Source: Ichthyophonus hoferi (taxonomy: Eukaryota; Opisthokonta; Ichthyosporea; Ichthyophonida; Ichthyophonidae). From it: a DNA stretch of 22,482 bases. The stretch is taken from NCBI GenBank assembly GCA_002751075.1, contig NAOQ01000017.1:1-22482 (forward strand), given 5' to 3'. Below are positions 1 through 9,774 of the stretch, one piece after another; the stretch's first letter is position 1; the number at the start of each line of letters is the position of its first letter. The position numbers and the translations under genes are program-made. A model generated the notes under the pieces. That model did no database searches. It saw only the letters and a list, made by a program, of their open reading frames with translations, and was not told where the DNA came from.

Positions 1-166
1 TATAAATACATACGGCTACACAACAAAATAAAAATTATATTACGAATAGAATACATGAATATAATAAGAGAGAAAGTCATGCCTAACCCCAGATAAAAAT
101 ACAATTACAGCAAAAAAAAAAGAAAAGCAAAGTATTCAATCATATCACATCATAGCACAAATATAC

Positions 167-2751
167 CTTGCGCCTCCATCTTTCTGGTTGCCTCAGCAAT
201 GCGTGCTGCTGACTTTAGTGCAAGCTTATTGGATGGTTCTATGGAAAGGAGAACACGTAGATCTACAAAGGCTTCGGTCAATCGTCCCATCTCTTCCAAT
301 GCCTAAAAATTAAAATCATGTGGGTATAGGTCCGTTATGTGAATATATACATAGTGTTATGGCTGGTATTTCCAATAACTAATTATTTATTTAGATAAGT
401 ATATATAGTGATAATGGAATATTTATATTGGTCATGTCATATAACAAATATTATGGCGAGAAATTACTAGAATTTATTGGTTTAAAGTAAATAATGTTAC
501 AAAATTAAAACCAAAAAGGAAAAGATCAGAGACCCAATTTATAGCATTAATTAAGGCCATGTTTAATTAATTGATTCATTAATCAGCCAACTAACCAGCT
601 CCACCGTGGGGACCGAATACCTTATATAGCAGTCATCTTTATTAATATTTTCTTAACAAACTTAAAATCATTCACACATCCACTCTAATCATCTCGGGTA
701 TTTTTAGAAGACCAATCAATTAATTGTTTTAATTTTAAGTTTAATACTATCTCACTCCTATGTATTTTATAGCTAATAAATATAGTGTCATCGGTTACAT
801 ATATATAATTTAAAGTGACAGCTCATATGGTAACTAAGGTTCAACCAATAACATTTTGGAGACAGGAAGTTTTAAAAAATAAAACAAAACAAATCAAGAG
901 AATAGAGCAAAAACAAAACAACTATTAACAGTATAGGTTATGTGAATGTGCATATACACACATACATGTAGACGTATACGTGAGTGTATGTATGTACTGG
1001 ACATGGTATAGAGGTAGTTGATTGAATTGGGATTATATACCAGGTTAAACAAAGAGGACGCAACTTATAGGGCTAAACAATACAATGTCAAATGATATTC
1101 AACCAATCATACCTGGCTTCTACGGAACAGCACCTTGACATCGCGAGGAGCCAATCGAAGTGCTGTGATTTGGTAAAATAATTTTAAAATGATGTATAAT
1201 TCAAACAGCAGATTTAATAAATCAAATGTAATTATAAAATAAACCGTCTGCAAAATCATGCAATGGTATAATAAAATTCAATATATATTTATCTTCATTC
1301 AACTATTGGCTGATTTTCTTTTAATTTTTTATATCTACCTTTAGCCCAATCAAAGCCTATATCTTTCTAACATGATGTTATCTATTTACTTCTTCTCTGT
1401 GCCAATCAACAATTTATTTTGCGCAATCAAGCCATCTCCCATTTGTTACTACAACCATAACAATTTTCAGTACTCCCATTTGATTGGATGCACCAATATC
1501 TATGTATCCAATCATATGAAATATTTAACATTGCCTCCTCTTATTTCCCAAGTCATATTTGATAAAGTGGGCACTGGAAAAAGTTAACTAAAATAGGATT
1601 CAGATGTTGTCTGACTATATACATGTATATTTGTGTATAAAAACATATATACATATATGCATACAAATATGTATACATACCTACATACAATCATATATAA
1701 ATACATACATACATACATTATTAATACACAAGCACATATACATATATCTCATATCCATTCCATTCCCTTTCCCCGCACCATCTAACCATACCCTTACCTG
1801 CAGTACAGTCGTCAATGGCGTCTTGATATCTTACCTAAGGAAAATATATTGGTTGATTGGTTAATGCATAGATTAATAAGGGAGGGTTAATACATTGTAG
1901 ATCAATGAAGGATGAATTGAGCTCCTATGCACGTCATCATACTATGCTATATATGGACACATACAAAAATACATACGTCTTTATAGACTTACAAATATAC
2001 ATCTATATATACATAAATATATAATACATATGCACGTACACTATACATATATACATATATACATATATACATATACACATATATATACCTATAATTTAAG
2101 ATGTACTTTTATTATTTTGTACATGTTAAAGTAAACATTATAGCAATAAATAGAGATTAAAATGGAAATATATATATATATATTATAATTGTTTGTATGT
2201 TATGTTTATATATATTAATGGCAATTATTTGCGTGTGTTGTAATAACAATGTACAAATTTATGTTATTCTTTGGTGTGTATAGTAGTAGTTGCCTCGCAA
2301 GGTATTCAAGAGGCTATATATATATAATATAGGTCTAGACGTGTATATATATGAGACTAATAGACGAACATTAACAGATCTACAACAACTTAATTTCACA
2401 AGAGACAAAAGAAAAAAGTTAATGGAAAAGACAAGCGGTAACAGCAGGTAACAGCAAGAAAAAAATTGCAAGGCAATATATCTATAAAAAAAGACGTATA
2501 TATATCTATCTATGTATCTATCTATGTATTTCTCTATGTAACTATCTCTAGCTATACTAGTAACTCACCAGTTTTAGATAGCAAGCCGCCCTATTTTTAA
2601 GATAGACTGCTCTATCAGGGTGGTTGTCTAGACATAACATTAGGGCCTTTGTATAACTTTGGGCTGCCGGTTTGTAATCACCCGCTGCAAAAAAGATATT
2701 TCCTTCTTCTTTAGCGGCCCTTGCCTGTTCAAGTCTGTTGTCGTCTGCGTT
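167..2751 (-). CDS. UNC45: UNC45-like myosin/Hsp90 co-chaperone, N-terminal TPR region (3' end off window)
   Basis: Exons on the minus strand are 2569-2751, 1798-1834, 1113-1162 and 167-302. All are bounded by GT-AG and join in frame to 135 residues, and a GTATAT donor at 166 shows the gene runs on past the low edge. The product is three TPR motifs: KEEGNIFFAAGDY starts the first, NRAACYLKL lies in the second and VKVLFRRSQALEEMGRL in the third. The five residues of the Hsp90/Hsp70 C-terminal peptide clamp (K and N of KEEGN, N of KNRAACY, K and R of KVLFR) are all present. RRSQALEEMGRLTEAF closely matches the third TPR of animal UNC45A, the basis for the name. UNC45 proteins fold myosin heads with Hsp90 and are normally over 900 residues; the central and UCS domains would lie outside the window. 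Another TPR co-chaperone is possible, since only this domain is seen. The initiator ATG is not in the 2751 exon. Confidence 0.82.
303..1112 (-). other. UNC45 intron, 810 nt, no coding signal
   Basis: AT-rich intron between the TPR2/3 exon and the TPR3 exon of the UNC45-like gene. It contains short (ACATA)-type runs near 950-1000 and two CCAATCA words (712-718, 1103-1109). Nothing else is recognisable on either strand. Confidence 0.75.
1163..1797 (-). other. UNC45 intron with a CCAATCA cluster and an ATAC-rich repeat
   Basis: Intron of the UNC45-like gene. Four CCAATCA/TGATTGG words plus a near match lie between 1346 and 1514. Positions about 1615-1750 are a degenerate (ATAC/ATACAT)n tract. 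A short plus-strand reading frame over the repeat is a composition effect. Confidence 0.7.
1835..2568 (-). repeat. UNC45 intron with an (ATATAC)n-type repeat at 2042-2088
   Basis: AT-rich intron. Positions 2042-2088 are a run of TATACATA words, and 2495-2530 holds TATCTATC/TATGTATC words. No gene is visible here. Confidence 0.7.
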
Positions 2752-3078
2752 CTTTTTGATAGAAGTAGAAATATAAATGCAATTTGAGTTATGTTGTAAT
2801 TTTATAGTAATAAAAAGATAATAAAAGGATTTTAGAAGATTTTTTTTTGAGAACTATGAAGATACGTGAACGTGAATGTATGTATGCACGGTTTAAATCT
2901 CTTAAGGATAAAAGTGAACACAGACTTGCCATAAACAAATGCCTAAAATGCACAAACATGAAAACAAGCACACACACACACAATTAAACACACTCAGATA
3001 TATTAACTAACAAATATAGCTCTATATATATACGTATATTAGACACTTTTAAAGACAGTTTGAGACGAAAAAATCTAC

Positions 3079-3084
3079 CTGCAT
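3079..3084 (-). CDS. UNC45: Candidate first coding exon of the UNC45-like gene (ATG CAG)
   Basis: The minus strand reads ATG CAG followed by a GTAGAT donor, 327 nt upstream of the first solid exon. It would join in phase 0 to AAC GCA at 2751, giving M-Q-N-A-D-D. The frame upstream of 2751 has no ATG before the acceptor, so a separate start exon is required. This is the nearest clean candidate I found, but a two-codon match has little statistical weight. Confidence 0.3.
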
Positions 3085-3349
3085 TATATTAACTTAGGGC
3101 TTTAAAGCCTGTATATTTTCAACTGATGGTTTTAAATAGTGTTGCTCTCTAGGGTTTACACCTATACCCCAATCTACAGCAAAAAGGTTAAAGAGTCAAT
3201 AAAAAAACAATATTTTACTATATAGAGTAGTATATATTATGGGTGTATTATTTCTGAGATTGAAATTAACAGCTCGAGTTACTAAAGAAAGATAAACAGA
3301 ATAAAAACTAATCACCAATAGGAAGGGACATAAAAGAGTTTAAAATTTA

Positions 3350-3406
3350 CGCCGCGTCGTCTAACAGCCCGGGATCCTTCCTATTCGCTGAGACCGCACC
3401 GGGCTT
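3350..3406. other. GC-rich patch with a 7-bp hairpin, function unknown
   Basis: About 55 nt of GC-rich sequence stands out in very AT-rich surroundings. AGCCCGG at 3366-3372 pairs perfectly with CCGGGCT at 3399-3405 around a 26-nt loop. On the plus strand it is followed by GATTTTTG near 3418-3426, resembling an Sm-binding site. On the minus strand it lies about 270 nt upstream of the candidate UNC45 start and could be a promoter or 5' UTR. It matches no snRNA or tRNA that I know. Confidence 0.4.
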
Positions 3407-3921
3407 ACATTATAATTTGATTTTTGTTGCATAAATGTACATAGCTCATGTTAAAACCTAGTTCAGTTTTATATAATGTTACTTAATAATATATAAAAAT
3501 ATTACGTTTATATACCATTTTGTTTAAATAGTAGTATTGACTTTGAAATTTACATATTTATTTTATATTTATTTGTAGGTTAAGTGTAAAACACAGTTTT
3601 AAGCCTAGACCATTAAAAGGATAATATATTCCACAGCCTACCAATAAGAGTACCTTAGCATACCAAGTTACACAATAAAATTCGTTCTGTGCTAATTGGT
3701 TAACTTAATTACTGTTTTTCCTTGGATGGAATAAACGCACTTTTAGAGTAATGTTTTTTCAATTTGATAAAAAGATATAGAAAACCCTGATTTTCTTGGA
3801 AAATACATATATAATAAATTTTGAAGTCAGGGTATGTTGGAGCCTACGACTAAACAGTTTCAAGGATATATGTACGTATAGTTAGGCACGTTAGATTGAA
3901 CTATACACATGATCCATACAG

Positions 3922-3943
3922 GATGAGTCTCCCGAGACTCATC
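3922..3943. repeat. Near-perfect 22-nt palindrome
   Basis: Arms GATGAGTCTC (3922-3931) and GAGACTCATC (3934-3943) are exact reverse complements with only CC between them. It sits in intergenic DNA downstream of LSM7. It could be a cruciform, a protein-binding site or chance. Confidence 0.8.
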
Positions 3944-4402
3944 GGATATATATATAGTTAGAAAAAGAATATTTGTTCGAGGCTCAACGTCAAAATACCC
4001 TTTAAGTCGGTTTTTCCTCAATTATAAATGGTCATATTTCACAAAAACCGAACCTATCTCTACCTACATATATGTCAATGTATAAAGAGTTTGCATGCAT
4101 TTGTTTATAAATATGAAGTCATTATATATATAACCCATAGAGAATATATATTATAAATACATCTTTATTACTGCATATCTCAGACAGAAGTGGAGTCCTT
4201 GCGGCAAAATTAATTTTTCATTGGTGTTGTGGTGGTTACGTATGTACAAGCATACACTGCTGGCAGTGAAATAATCTCCAGTGCCTACAAGGATTCATAC
4301 AGAACCATTCCAAAATAACACAGCTCCTTCCAAGAAAAAGAACAACAATACCAGATATATTATATTCTCTGCTAAATAAATACAGGAATCTAACAATATC
4401 AA

Positions 4403-5100
4403 TTATTCTTCCTGAACGAAAGGGTTATCAATCTCTTCCATTCCATCAGTAGGACAGATTAACACTACAGCAGTGCCTCGGCATACTACCAGGCCAATCT
4501 CTCTTGTTTCATCCAGAAGCCTATCAGGGTCCGAAGGGTCTGGGGGGAGTAAGGAGAGTGAGATTGTGAGAGGTAGAGTGGGAAGGCGGAGGCAGGGTGG
4601 AGTGAAATAGGGAATAGAAAGAATGGTATTTTTTCCCATTTTTTTCATGTGTATAGCTGGGTTATTCATAAGTACAGGAATGCCACAAAGTATAGTGGGC
4701 ATATAGTGGATAGATGGTGTGTGTACAGAGGATTAGGACAGCATAAACGCATAAAATAAAATAAAAGACGTAAGGAAAGTGGGTTGCCTTGGATGCACAT
4801 AGTAGTTGGATTACAATGAATGTGTGTATAGATATATGAATGTATGTATGTATGTATGTATGTATGTATGTCGTTGAAAAGTCCATATAACATGCTTAAA
4901 TAAACACATGTACTGTACCTCTAAGAAACTCAACACAGTCGTCCAAGACAAGATTCAAAAGAGGGTCAAATCCCTTCAATGTGCCCACCACTAAATAGAA
5001 AAGAGCCAGTTAGTTAACTTATAAAGGGCCTATCATCAATCATATCCATTATATAAAAATAAATAAATAACTTTTAGTGAATGCCAATTAACCCTTCATA

Positions 5101-5136
<36 letters not shown>

Positions 5137-6174
5137 CAGTTATTTCAAATTATGCGAGGTATTAGCCTGTCGAATAAGACAAATTAGGCAAAATAACACA
5201 ATTTTTTCCTTTTTATTGAAGAATTGGTTTGATGTGCAGTATTCCAAGCTATAAAAAACTTAGAAAGAAAAACACATGAACACTAATGTGATAGATATTA
5301 CATTACATAGTGGGATATGCTTTAACAATTAATAACATTCTTTATCACATGTGTATCTGAATATAGATAATTAATAAGTACATTTCTAGTATTCTCTTCT
5401 CTTTAACCCTACATAATCAACTGGGTGTACTTTTAACTATAATCGCGTACAATAAAAAATAAGATATGCTGCTAATTTGTGGATTAAGTGCATCGAGAGA
5501 GAGATTAAGAGGAAAAACGAGAGAAAGAGCTGATGATTGCATGAAGAGGGAATATGGAAAGAGAAATAGCAAGATATGTAAGAAAGAATAACACCTCGGT
5601 GGATTAAAAAAAATATATATATTTTTTAGGAGAAAACCAGTCAACCTATTTCCATGAACAGACTCCATAAAATTGAAGGCAACCTATCAAAGAATACTGC
5701 AATTGTTCATTATAAAATAGAATACAAGAGAAAGACAAAGCAATAAATAACCAGATACAACAGTTATTGTACAAAAACAACAATGGAATCAAGTGTCAGA
5801 TAGTAGATAGTAATATAATGACATCAAATATGGCAGATGAGTCAGTCACCAGCCAGGGTTAAAAATAAAGCTATTCATACAAGGTACTTAGTGTGCTCGA
5901 AACTAGACATAACAGATATAATTAGTATATAACAGATGTAATTGATATGGACCAGTCATAGGGTTGGCCTATAATAAAAGTAATCAGACAGATACATCAG
6001 CAAATAAGCAGTGAGAGAATGAAAGAGGAGAGAAACACAAGAGACAATCCTACACCTACCTTCACGTCCTCCATTTAACCTGGCTCCACTGAACTTAACT
6101 CGGATAGACTTATCCATATACTTGGTCAGATCCACAATGGTCTCCTTTTTCTTTCTTTCTGCCCGGTTGTCGCT
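4403..6174 (-). CDS. LSM7: LSM7, U6 snRNA-associated Sm-like protein
   Basis: Exons on the minus strand are 6060-6174, 4919-4990 and 4403-4539 (TAA stop at 4403-4405). They join in frame to 107 residues plus an initiator elsewhere; human LSM7 has 103. The protein has a basic N-terminal stretch (ERKKKETIVDLTKYMDK), an Sm1 motif (IRVKF, then GTLKGFDPLLNLVLDD) and an Sm2 motif (GLVVCRGTAVVLIC) ending NPFVQEE, all as in LSM7 rather than other LSm proteins. LSM7 is one subunit of the LSm2-8 ring on the 3' end of U6 snRNA in the nucleus and of the LSm1-7 mRNA-decay ring in the cytoplasm. Five extra residues (within SGARLN) lie between the first two strands compared with human. The first intron is 1,069 nt. 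A stop codon directly precedes AGC at 6174, so the ATG must lie on an upstream exon. Confidence 0.95.
4841..4871. repeat. (TATG)n microsatellite
   Basis: About eight copies of a TATG tetranucleotide in the second LSM7 intron. It creates spurious HTYI-repeat reading frames on the minus strand. Confidence 0.9.
4991..6059 (-). repeat. LSM7 intron with (AT)n at 5104-5133
   Basis: Intron between the first two solid LSM7 exons. A pure (AT)15 run lies at 5104-5133. Positions about 5485-5590 and 6005-6045 are GA-rich on the plus strand, hence CT-rich in the LSM7 transcript. No other gene is seen. Confidence 0.75.
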
Positions 6175-7742
6175 CTATACGGTAAATTATATCATCATCA
6201 GCTCATAGTTTTTTGGTTAATATAAATCATATATGTGGTATTTACAGGTATGCAGGTATGTATGTGGACTGGATAGCTTGGTTCGCTGAAATACATTCCC
6301 TCTGTTAGTTTTATTTGGAATAGATCTCTAATAGTAATCAACTAATAAAATTAAAGGCAGACGTTGCTCGTGGTAATAATAAAGGCATTTTAATTGGAAA
6401 TGCCATATATGGTCTTAACAAGAAACCCTCCAATCAATGGTGTTTGGAAATATAACCTAGTATAAAATAAACTTGAGTTATATACCAGAGAAGAAAACAT
6501 TAATAGATATAGGCAACTCATGTGAATGGCTTGATTGGTATATGGTTGCCAAGGACAACTAACATACATGATTAAGACCGTGATATATATCAATGAATAA
6601 CCCTGTAGTGATAGTAATTTAGTAATTTAGGATCACAGTTCATTAATACACAAAATGTATGCAAATACCTATTATGACATACAGAGAGTATGGGATATAA
6701 CTAGAGAGAAGCATAATGCATTGCTTCCCATCAGAAGAATTTCTTCTTCATCTTTACATGTTTATTTAATATATATATATATATTAAACTGCTTTCACTT
6801 TGGTAGCCCAAGAATACAATCAAAAAAGACGATAAAAAGAATGAAAGCATTATATATAACATGTGTCATATGAGCGATTTTAGCCATGTATTGGAAGAAG
6901 AGTATAAAATCAATCAAATTGTGGGACCATTGAAGACCTTAGAAGAGGGTGTGTAGGTGCATGGCATATATATTGGTGGGATATGAAGGCAGAGAAGGCC
7001 GTGAAGGGAAAAAAAAAGAAAAAAAAAAGGAAAACTTGATACGAATAAGGTAGCCCTATAACTGGCAGTTTAGAGAAGGTAAAATGCAAATAAATAGGGT
7101 ATGTGTGTTCAACATTAGAGAATTAGATATATGCATGTAAATACTTGTGTAAATATAAAAAATTTAAACATAAGTGTTTAATGGGTAGCAAATACGCCAG
7201 AGAATGAATGGGAAAAAACGTGAAGTTGTACATAGATGCAAAAATCAATAAAACAGAGAAGAACAAGGAAGAGAGGGAGAAGAGATGTTATAAATAGTTA
7301 AAATGAAGGTGTAAAAGACATGATAGACCTATTCGCAATACGAGCTTAACATGTGAAAGCATGAAAAATTGCAGGTGTTCTATTATAAAGGATCATTTAA
7401 ATTATACTGGTAAAATATACTAAGAGAACAAAACATTAGTTGTGGTTACTGAGGAAACGCCTAGAGTATAGAAGAACAGAGAGCGGGGTAATGAAGTGAG
7501 CAGAAATAAAGCAAGAAAAAGATAACATCGAGTAGAAAAAAATTGGAAGAGAAGAAGAAAAGGCGTGGACAGTGTAGTACAAGGGAACATGAAAAGAGTA
7601 ATAACGAAATGTATAAAAATTGGCAAGAAATAGAAAAGGCCAACAACACAAACACACAAGGTGGAAAAAAAATGCTAAAATTAATTCCCTATTGTTTTTT
7701 TATAAAATAAAATATTAAAGGGTTTATTGTGTTACAACCCAC
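6175..7742 (-). other. Probable LSM7 5' intron or upstream region; purine-rich at 6950-7680
   Basis: No exon was recognised. From about 6950 to 7680 the plus strand is dominated by A and G (poly-A/GA runs near 7005-7030, GA blocks near 7255-7290 and 7480-7570). Pyrimidine-rich complements open short minus-strand frames in several registers at once, the mark of base composition rather than coding. The same skew is seen inside the confirmed LSM7 intron, so the region may be the transcribed 5' part of LSM7. Confidence 0.4.
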
Positions 7743-7745
7743 CAT
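7743..7745 (-). CDS. LSM7: Candidate ATG-only first exon of LSM7
   Basis: The minus strand reads AAAATG followed directly by a GTGGGT donor. Joined in phase 0 to the exon at 6174 it gives M-S-D-N-R-A-E, a normal-looking LSM7 start. The intron would be 1,568 nt. The purine-rich plus-strand skew at 6950-7680 is consistent with leftward transcription up to this point. Three bases are weak evidence, and other ATGs could serve. Confidence 0.22.
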
Positions 7746-9726
7746 TTTGCTGTAAGAAAACACTAGTCTACTTCTGCTTTTAGTATTTTCTATTTGCGTG
7801 TTTATTATATAGGATATTCACGTTCGACTACAGTTCTATCAGTCTTGGCATATCATGCCAAAACATGGAGACTTAGGCGTAATTTTCAAATTCAATTTAT
7901 TGAAATGATTTATAATTGCATGAAATTGTATAAAACATCATGAAACCATGATTATGCATGTAGCGGCAAGGCTTTTGTTTGGATATTTTATAATATTCGG
8001 GTACTTAACGCCCATGTTTCTTTCTAGACAATCCAAAGGTGGCTATATTTATGTTTTTAAAATAACTAGACAAACATAAGCACAGTTACTAGTTGCATTG
8101 TATTTGGTGAGATAATAGCACGCTTATATCATATAAGCAACCATGACCTATAAGTAAATTATTAATAGAATTCAAACATTTAAAGGTAAATAATAACTTC
8201 ATAGTTGTAAATCATTGATTAAGTATGAAACGCAGTGAAAAACTATTACAAAAGCTGAAATGATCTCTGTAGTATGTAGAAATTGGAAATATAAAAGCAT
8301 CCACTTAATAATGCAATAAATATATAGGGGATACAGGTATTATTTAAAAATCGCTACAAGTTGTAGTCCAAAGGATTACTATATAATATCAGCAGCTTTG
8401 GCAGATATCTAAAATTCAACTGGAAATTGGCACATCTGTGAATAGTTAACATTTTATAGGTCACATAGGTACATAATGTCAATTATAACTACATCGACAC
8501 ATAGACAAATAACTACAGTTTTAATTATTTAATTAATAAATACTGGGTTCTGAAGTATTAAATATACAAATATAAAAGGTTATATTCAGATGGCATAAAA
8601 AGGTTCTGTTTGAAACAGATTCGGCCTCTTGCTTGATTTTGCAGTGATACCGAATAACGACTATACAGTTTTTATCTTAAATTCTCTGCTTGCAATGATC
8701 GGCTGCCACCCTGAACATGAGAAAACTGCTGCACAGGTTGAAATTTCTATGTAATTGGGTAAAATATGGTAGTATTGTTCTGGTACATAACAAAAGCACC
8801 AAGATAAATGCCATTTATTGTAAGATGTAAACGAACTATCATAGCAAAATAGAAAATAATGTAAGAATCCAGAAAATAATATGAATAGTATTGTAAGAGC
8901 TTGTTTCATTAAGGCACGCAATTCAAAGACTCGGTACAATAGTTATAAGAATATCTGAGTGAAGTAAGTTAAGCCATATTGCAGACACCAAATTCATATG
9001 AACGGAAAATTATAAAACTGGTCAATTTTTCCTAAAACCCTTTTTGTAGTTTCCACAGCTCTTCAGCATATCTTTTTGAAGATATATATATATAGTAGAA
9101 TATAATAATACTAAAGTAAACATATACAGTAGAATAGAATAATAATACATATAAAAATAAATATATATGTACTGTATATTATGTAAGCCGCCCGATATTA
9201 AATTAAAACAGCTATATAGCTGATTTGCCAACGCAATCGGCAATATACTGCCGATTAATTCACATCAATCGATATGTTGTTAAACCCAGTAACTAATCGT
9301 TACTTAATTATTATAATTGGTTGTTAACCCTTAATCTCAGATTAATAATTACAATCAATAATAAATCGCTGAATAATAATTACAATCGGTAGTACGTTAC
9401 AAAAATTGTTTATTTTGCAGGCCTATGCAGTTCTACAACAGTAGACTAGCGACTAAAAAGATGAAAGTATTATGTTTTAATATAAAAATATAATAAGAAT
9501 ATAAATAAATTGAAAGGAAATATTGCGGAACTATTGCACTATTTATCACTATGATACCTTAGTTACTAATACTAATAGAATAGCAAAGTTTTAATATACT
9601 AGGGACTAATTTCTTTACCTGTTATACACTATAGTATAGTATAGCACATTATAGTATATTATAATATCGTTCACAGGTATATATTAATGTGCAAGGTGTT
9701 TACGACTTGATAGTTCAGGTTCAATT
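7746..9726. other. Intergenic region between divergent LSM7 and kinase genes
   Basis: AT-rich DNA that should hold the promoters of LSM7 (leftward) and the kinase (rightward). I found no supported exon. Small hairpins occur: TTGGCA/TGCCAA at 7845-7861, TCTGTTT/AAACAGA at 8605-8619 and a larger one at 9122-9179. TAATAATTACAATC appears twice between about 9340 and 9400. A 92-codon minus-strand open stretch at 8661-8939 has no recognisable motif and is not called a gene. Confidence 0.55.
9122..9179. repeat. 10-bp inverted repeat (hairpin) in intergenic DNA
   Basis: ATATACAGTA at 9122-9131 is the exact reverse complement of TACTGTATAT at 9170-9179, around a 38-nt AT-rich loop that has a second ACATAT/ATATGT pairing inside it. 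It may be a fold-back remnant or chance in AT-rich sequence. Confidence 0.6.
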
Positions 9727-9774
9727 ATGAAAGCTACATTGAATGAACTAGGTACGACAGAGCTGCAAGGACCG
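9727..9774 (+). CDS. Inferred first coding exon of the kinase
   Basis: ATG opens 16 codons (MKATLNELGTTELQGP) ending at a GTATGC donor, in phase 0. An in-frame TAG lies four codons upstream. It fits the phase of the inferred second exon, but the 1,538-nt intron that follows and the lack of a family match leave doubt. A nearer or additional start exon is possible. Confidence 0.45.

Larger units (their letters stand above)
3085..4402. other. Intergenic gap between UNC45 (5' side) and LSM7 (3' side)
   Basis: AT-rich DNA between two minus-strand genes, so it should hold the LSM7 3' UTR and the UNC45 promoter. A minus-strand AATAAA at 4164-4169 lies about 235 nt beyond the LSM7 stop and could be its poly(A) signal; such hexamers are common in DNA this AT-rich. 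The GC-rich patch at 3350-3406 and the palindrome at 3922-3943 are listed separately. No exon was recognised. Confidence 0.6.

Noticed and set aside
3922-3943. Possible hammerhead ribozyme, because of the GATGAGTC word
   Set aside because: The conserved GAAA and the three-stem core are missing; the sequence is simply a palindrome.
4662-4893. Two overlapping minus-strand open frames with HTYIHTYI repeats
   Set aside because: They arise from the (TATG)n microsatellite and lie in the LSM7 intron.
7420-7659. Three overlapping minus-strand open frames of 64 to 79 codons
   Set aside because: All three registers are open because the strand is pyrimidine-rich; the peptides are Phe/Leu/Ser-rich with no motif.
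8661-8939. 92-codon minus-strand open frame
   Set aside because: It has no recognisable motif, splice-site support or family similarity. Open stretches of this size are not rare; left as undecided non-coding.
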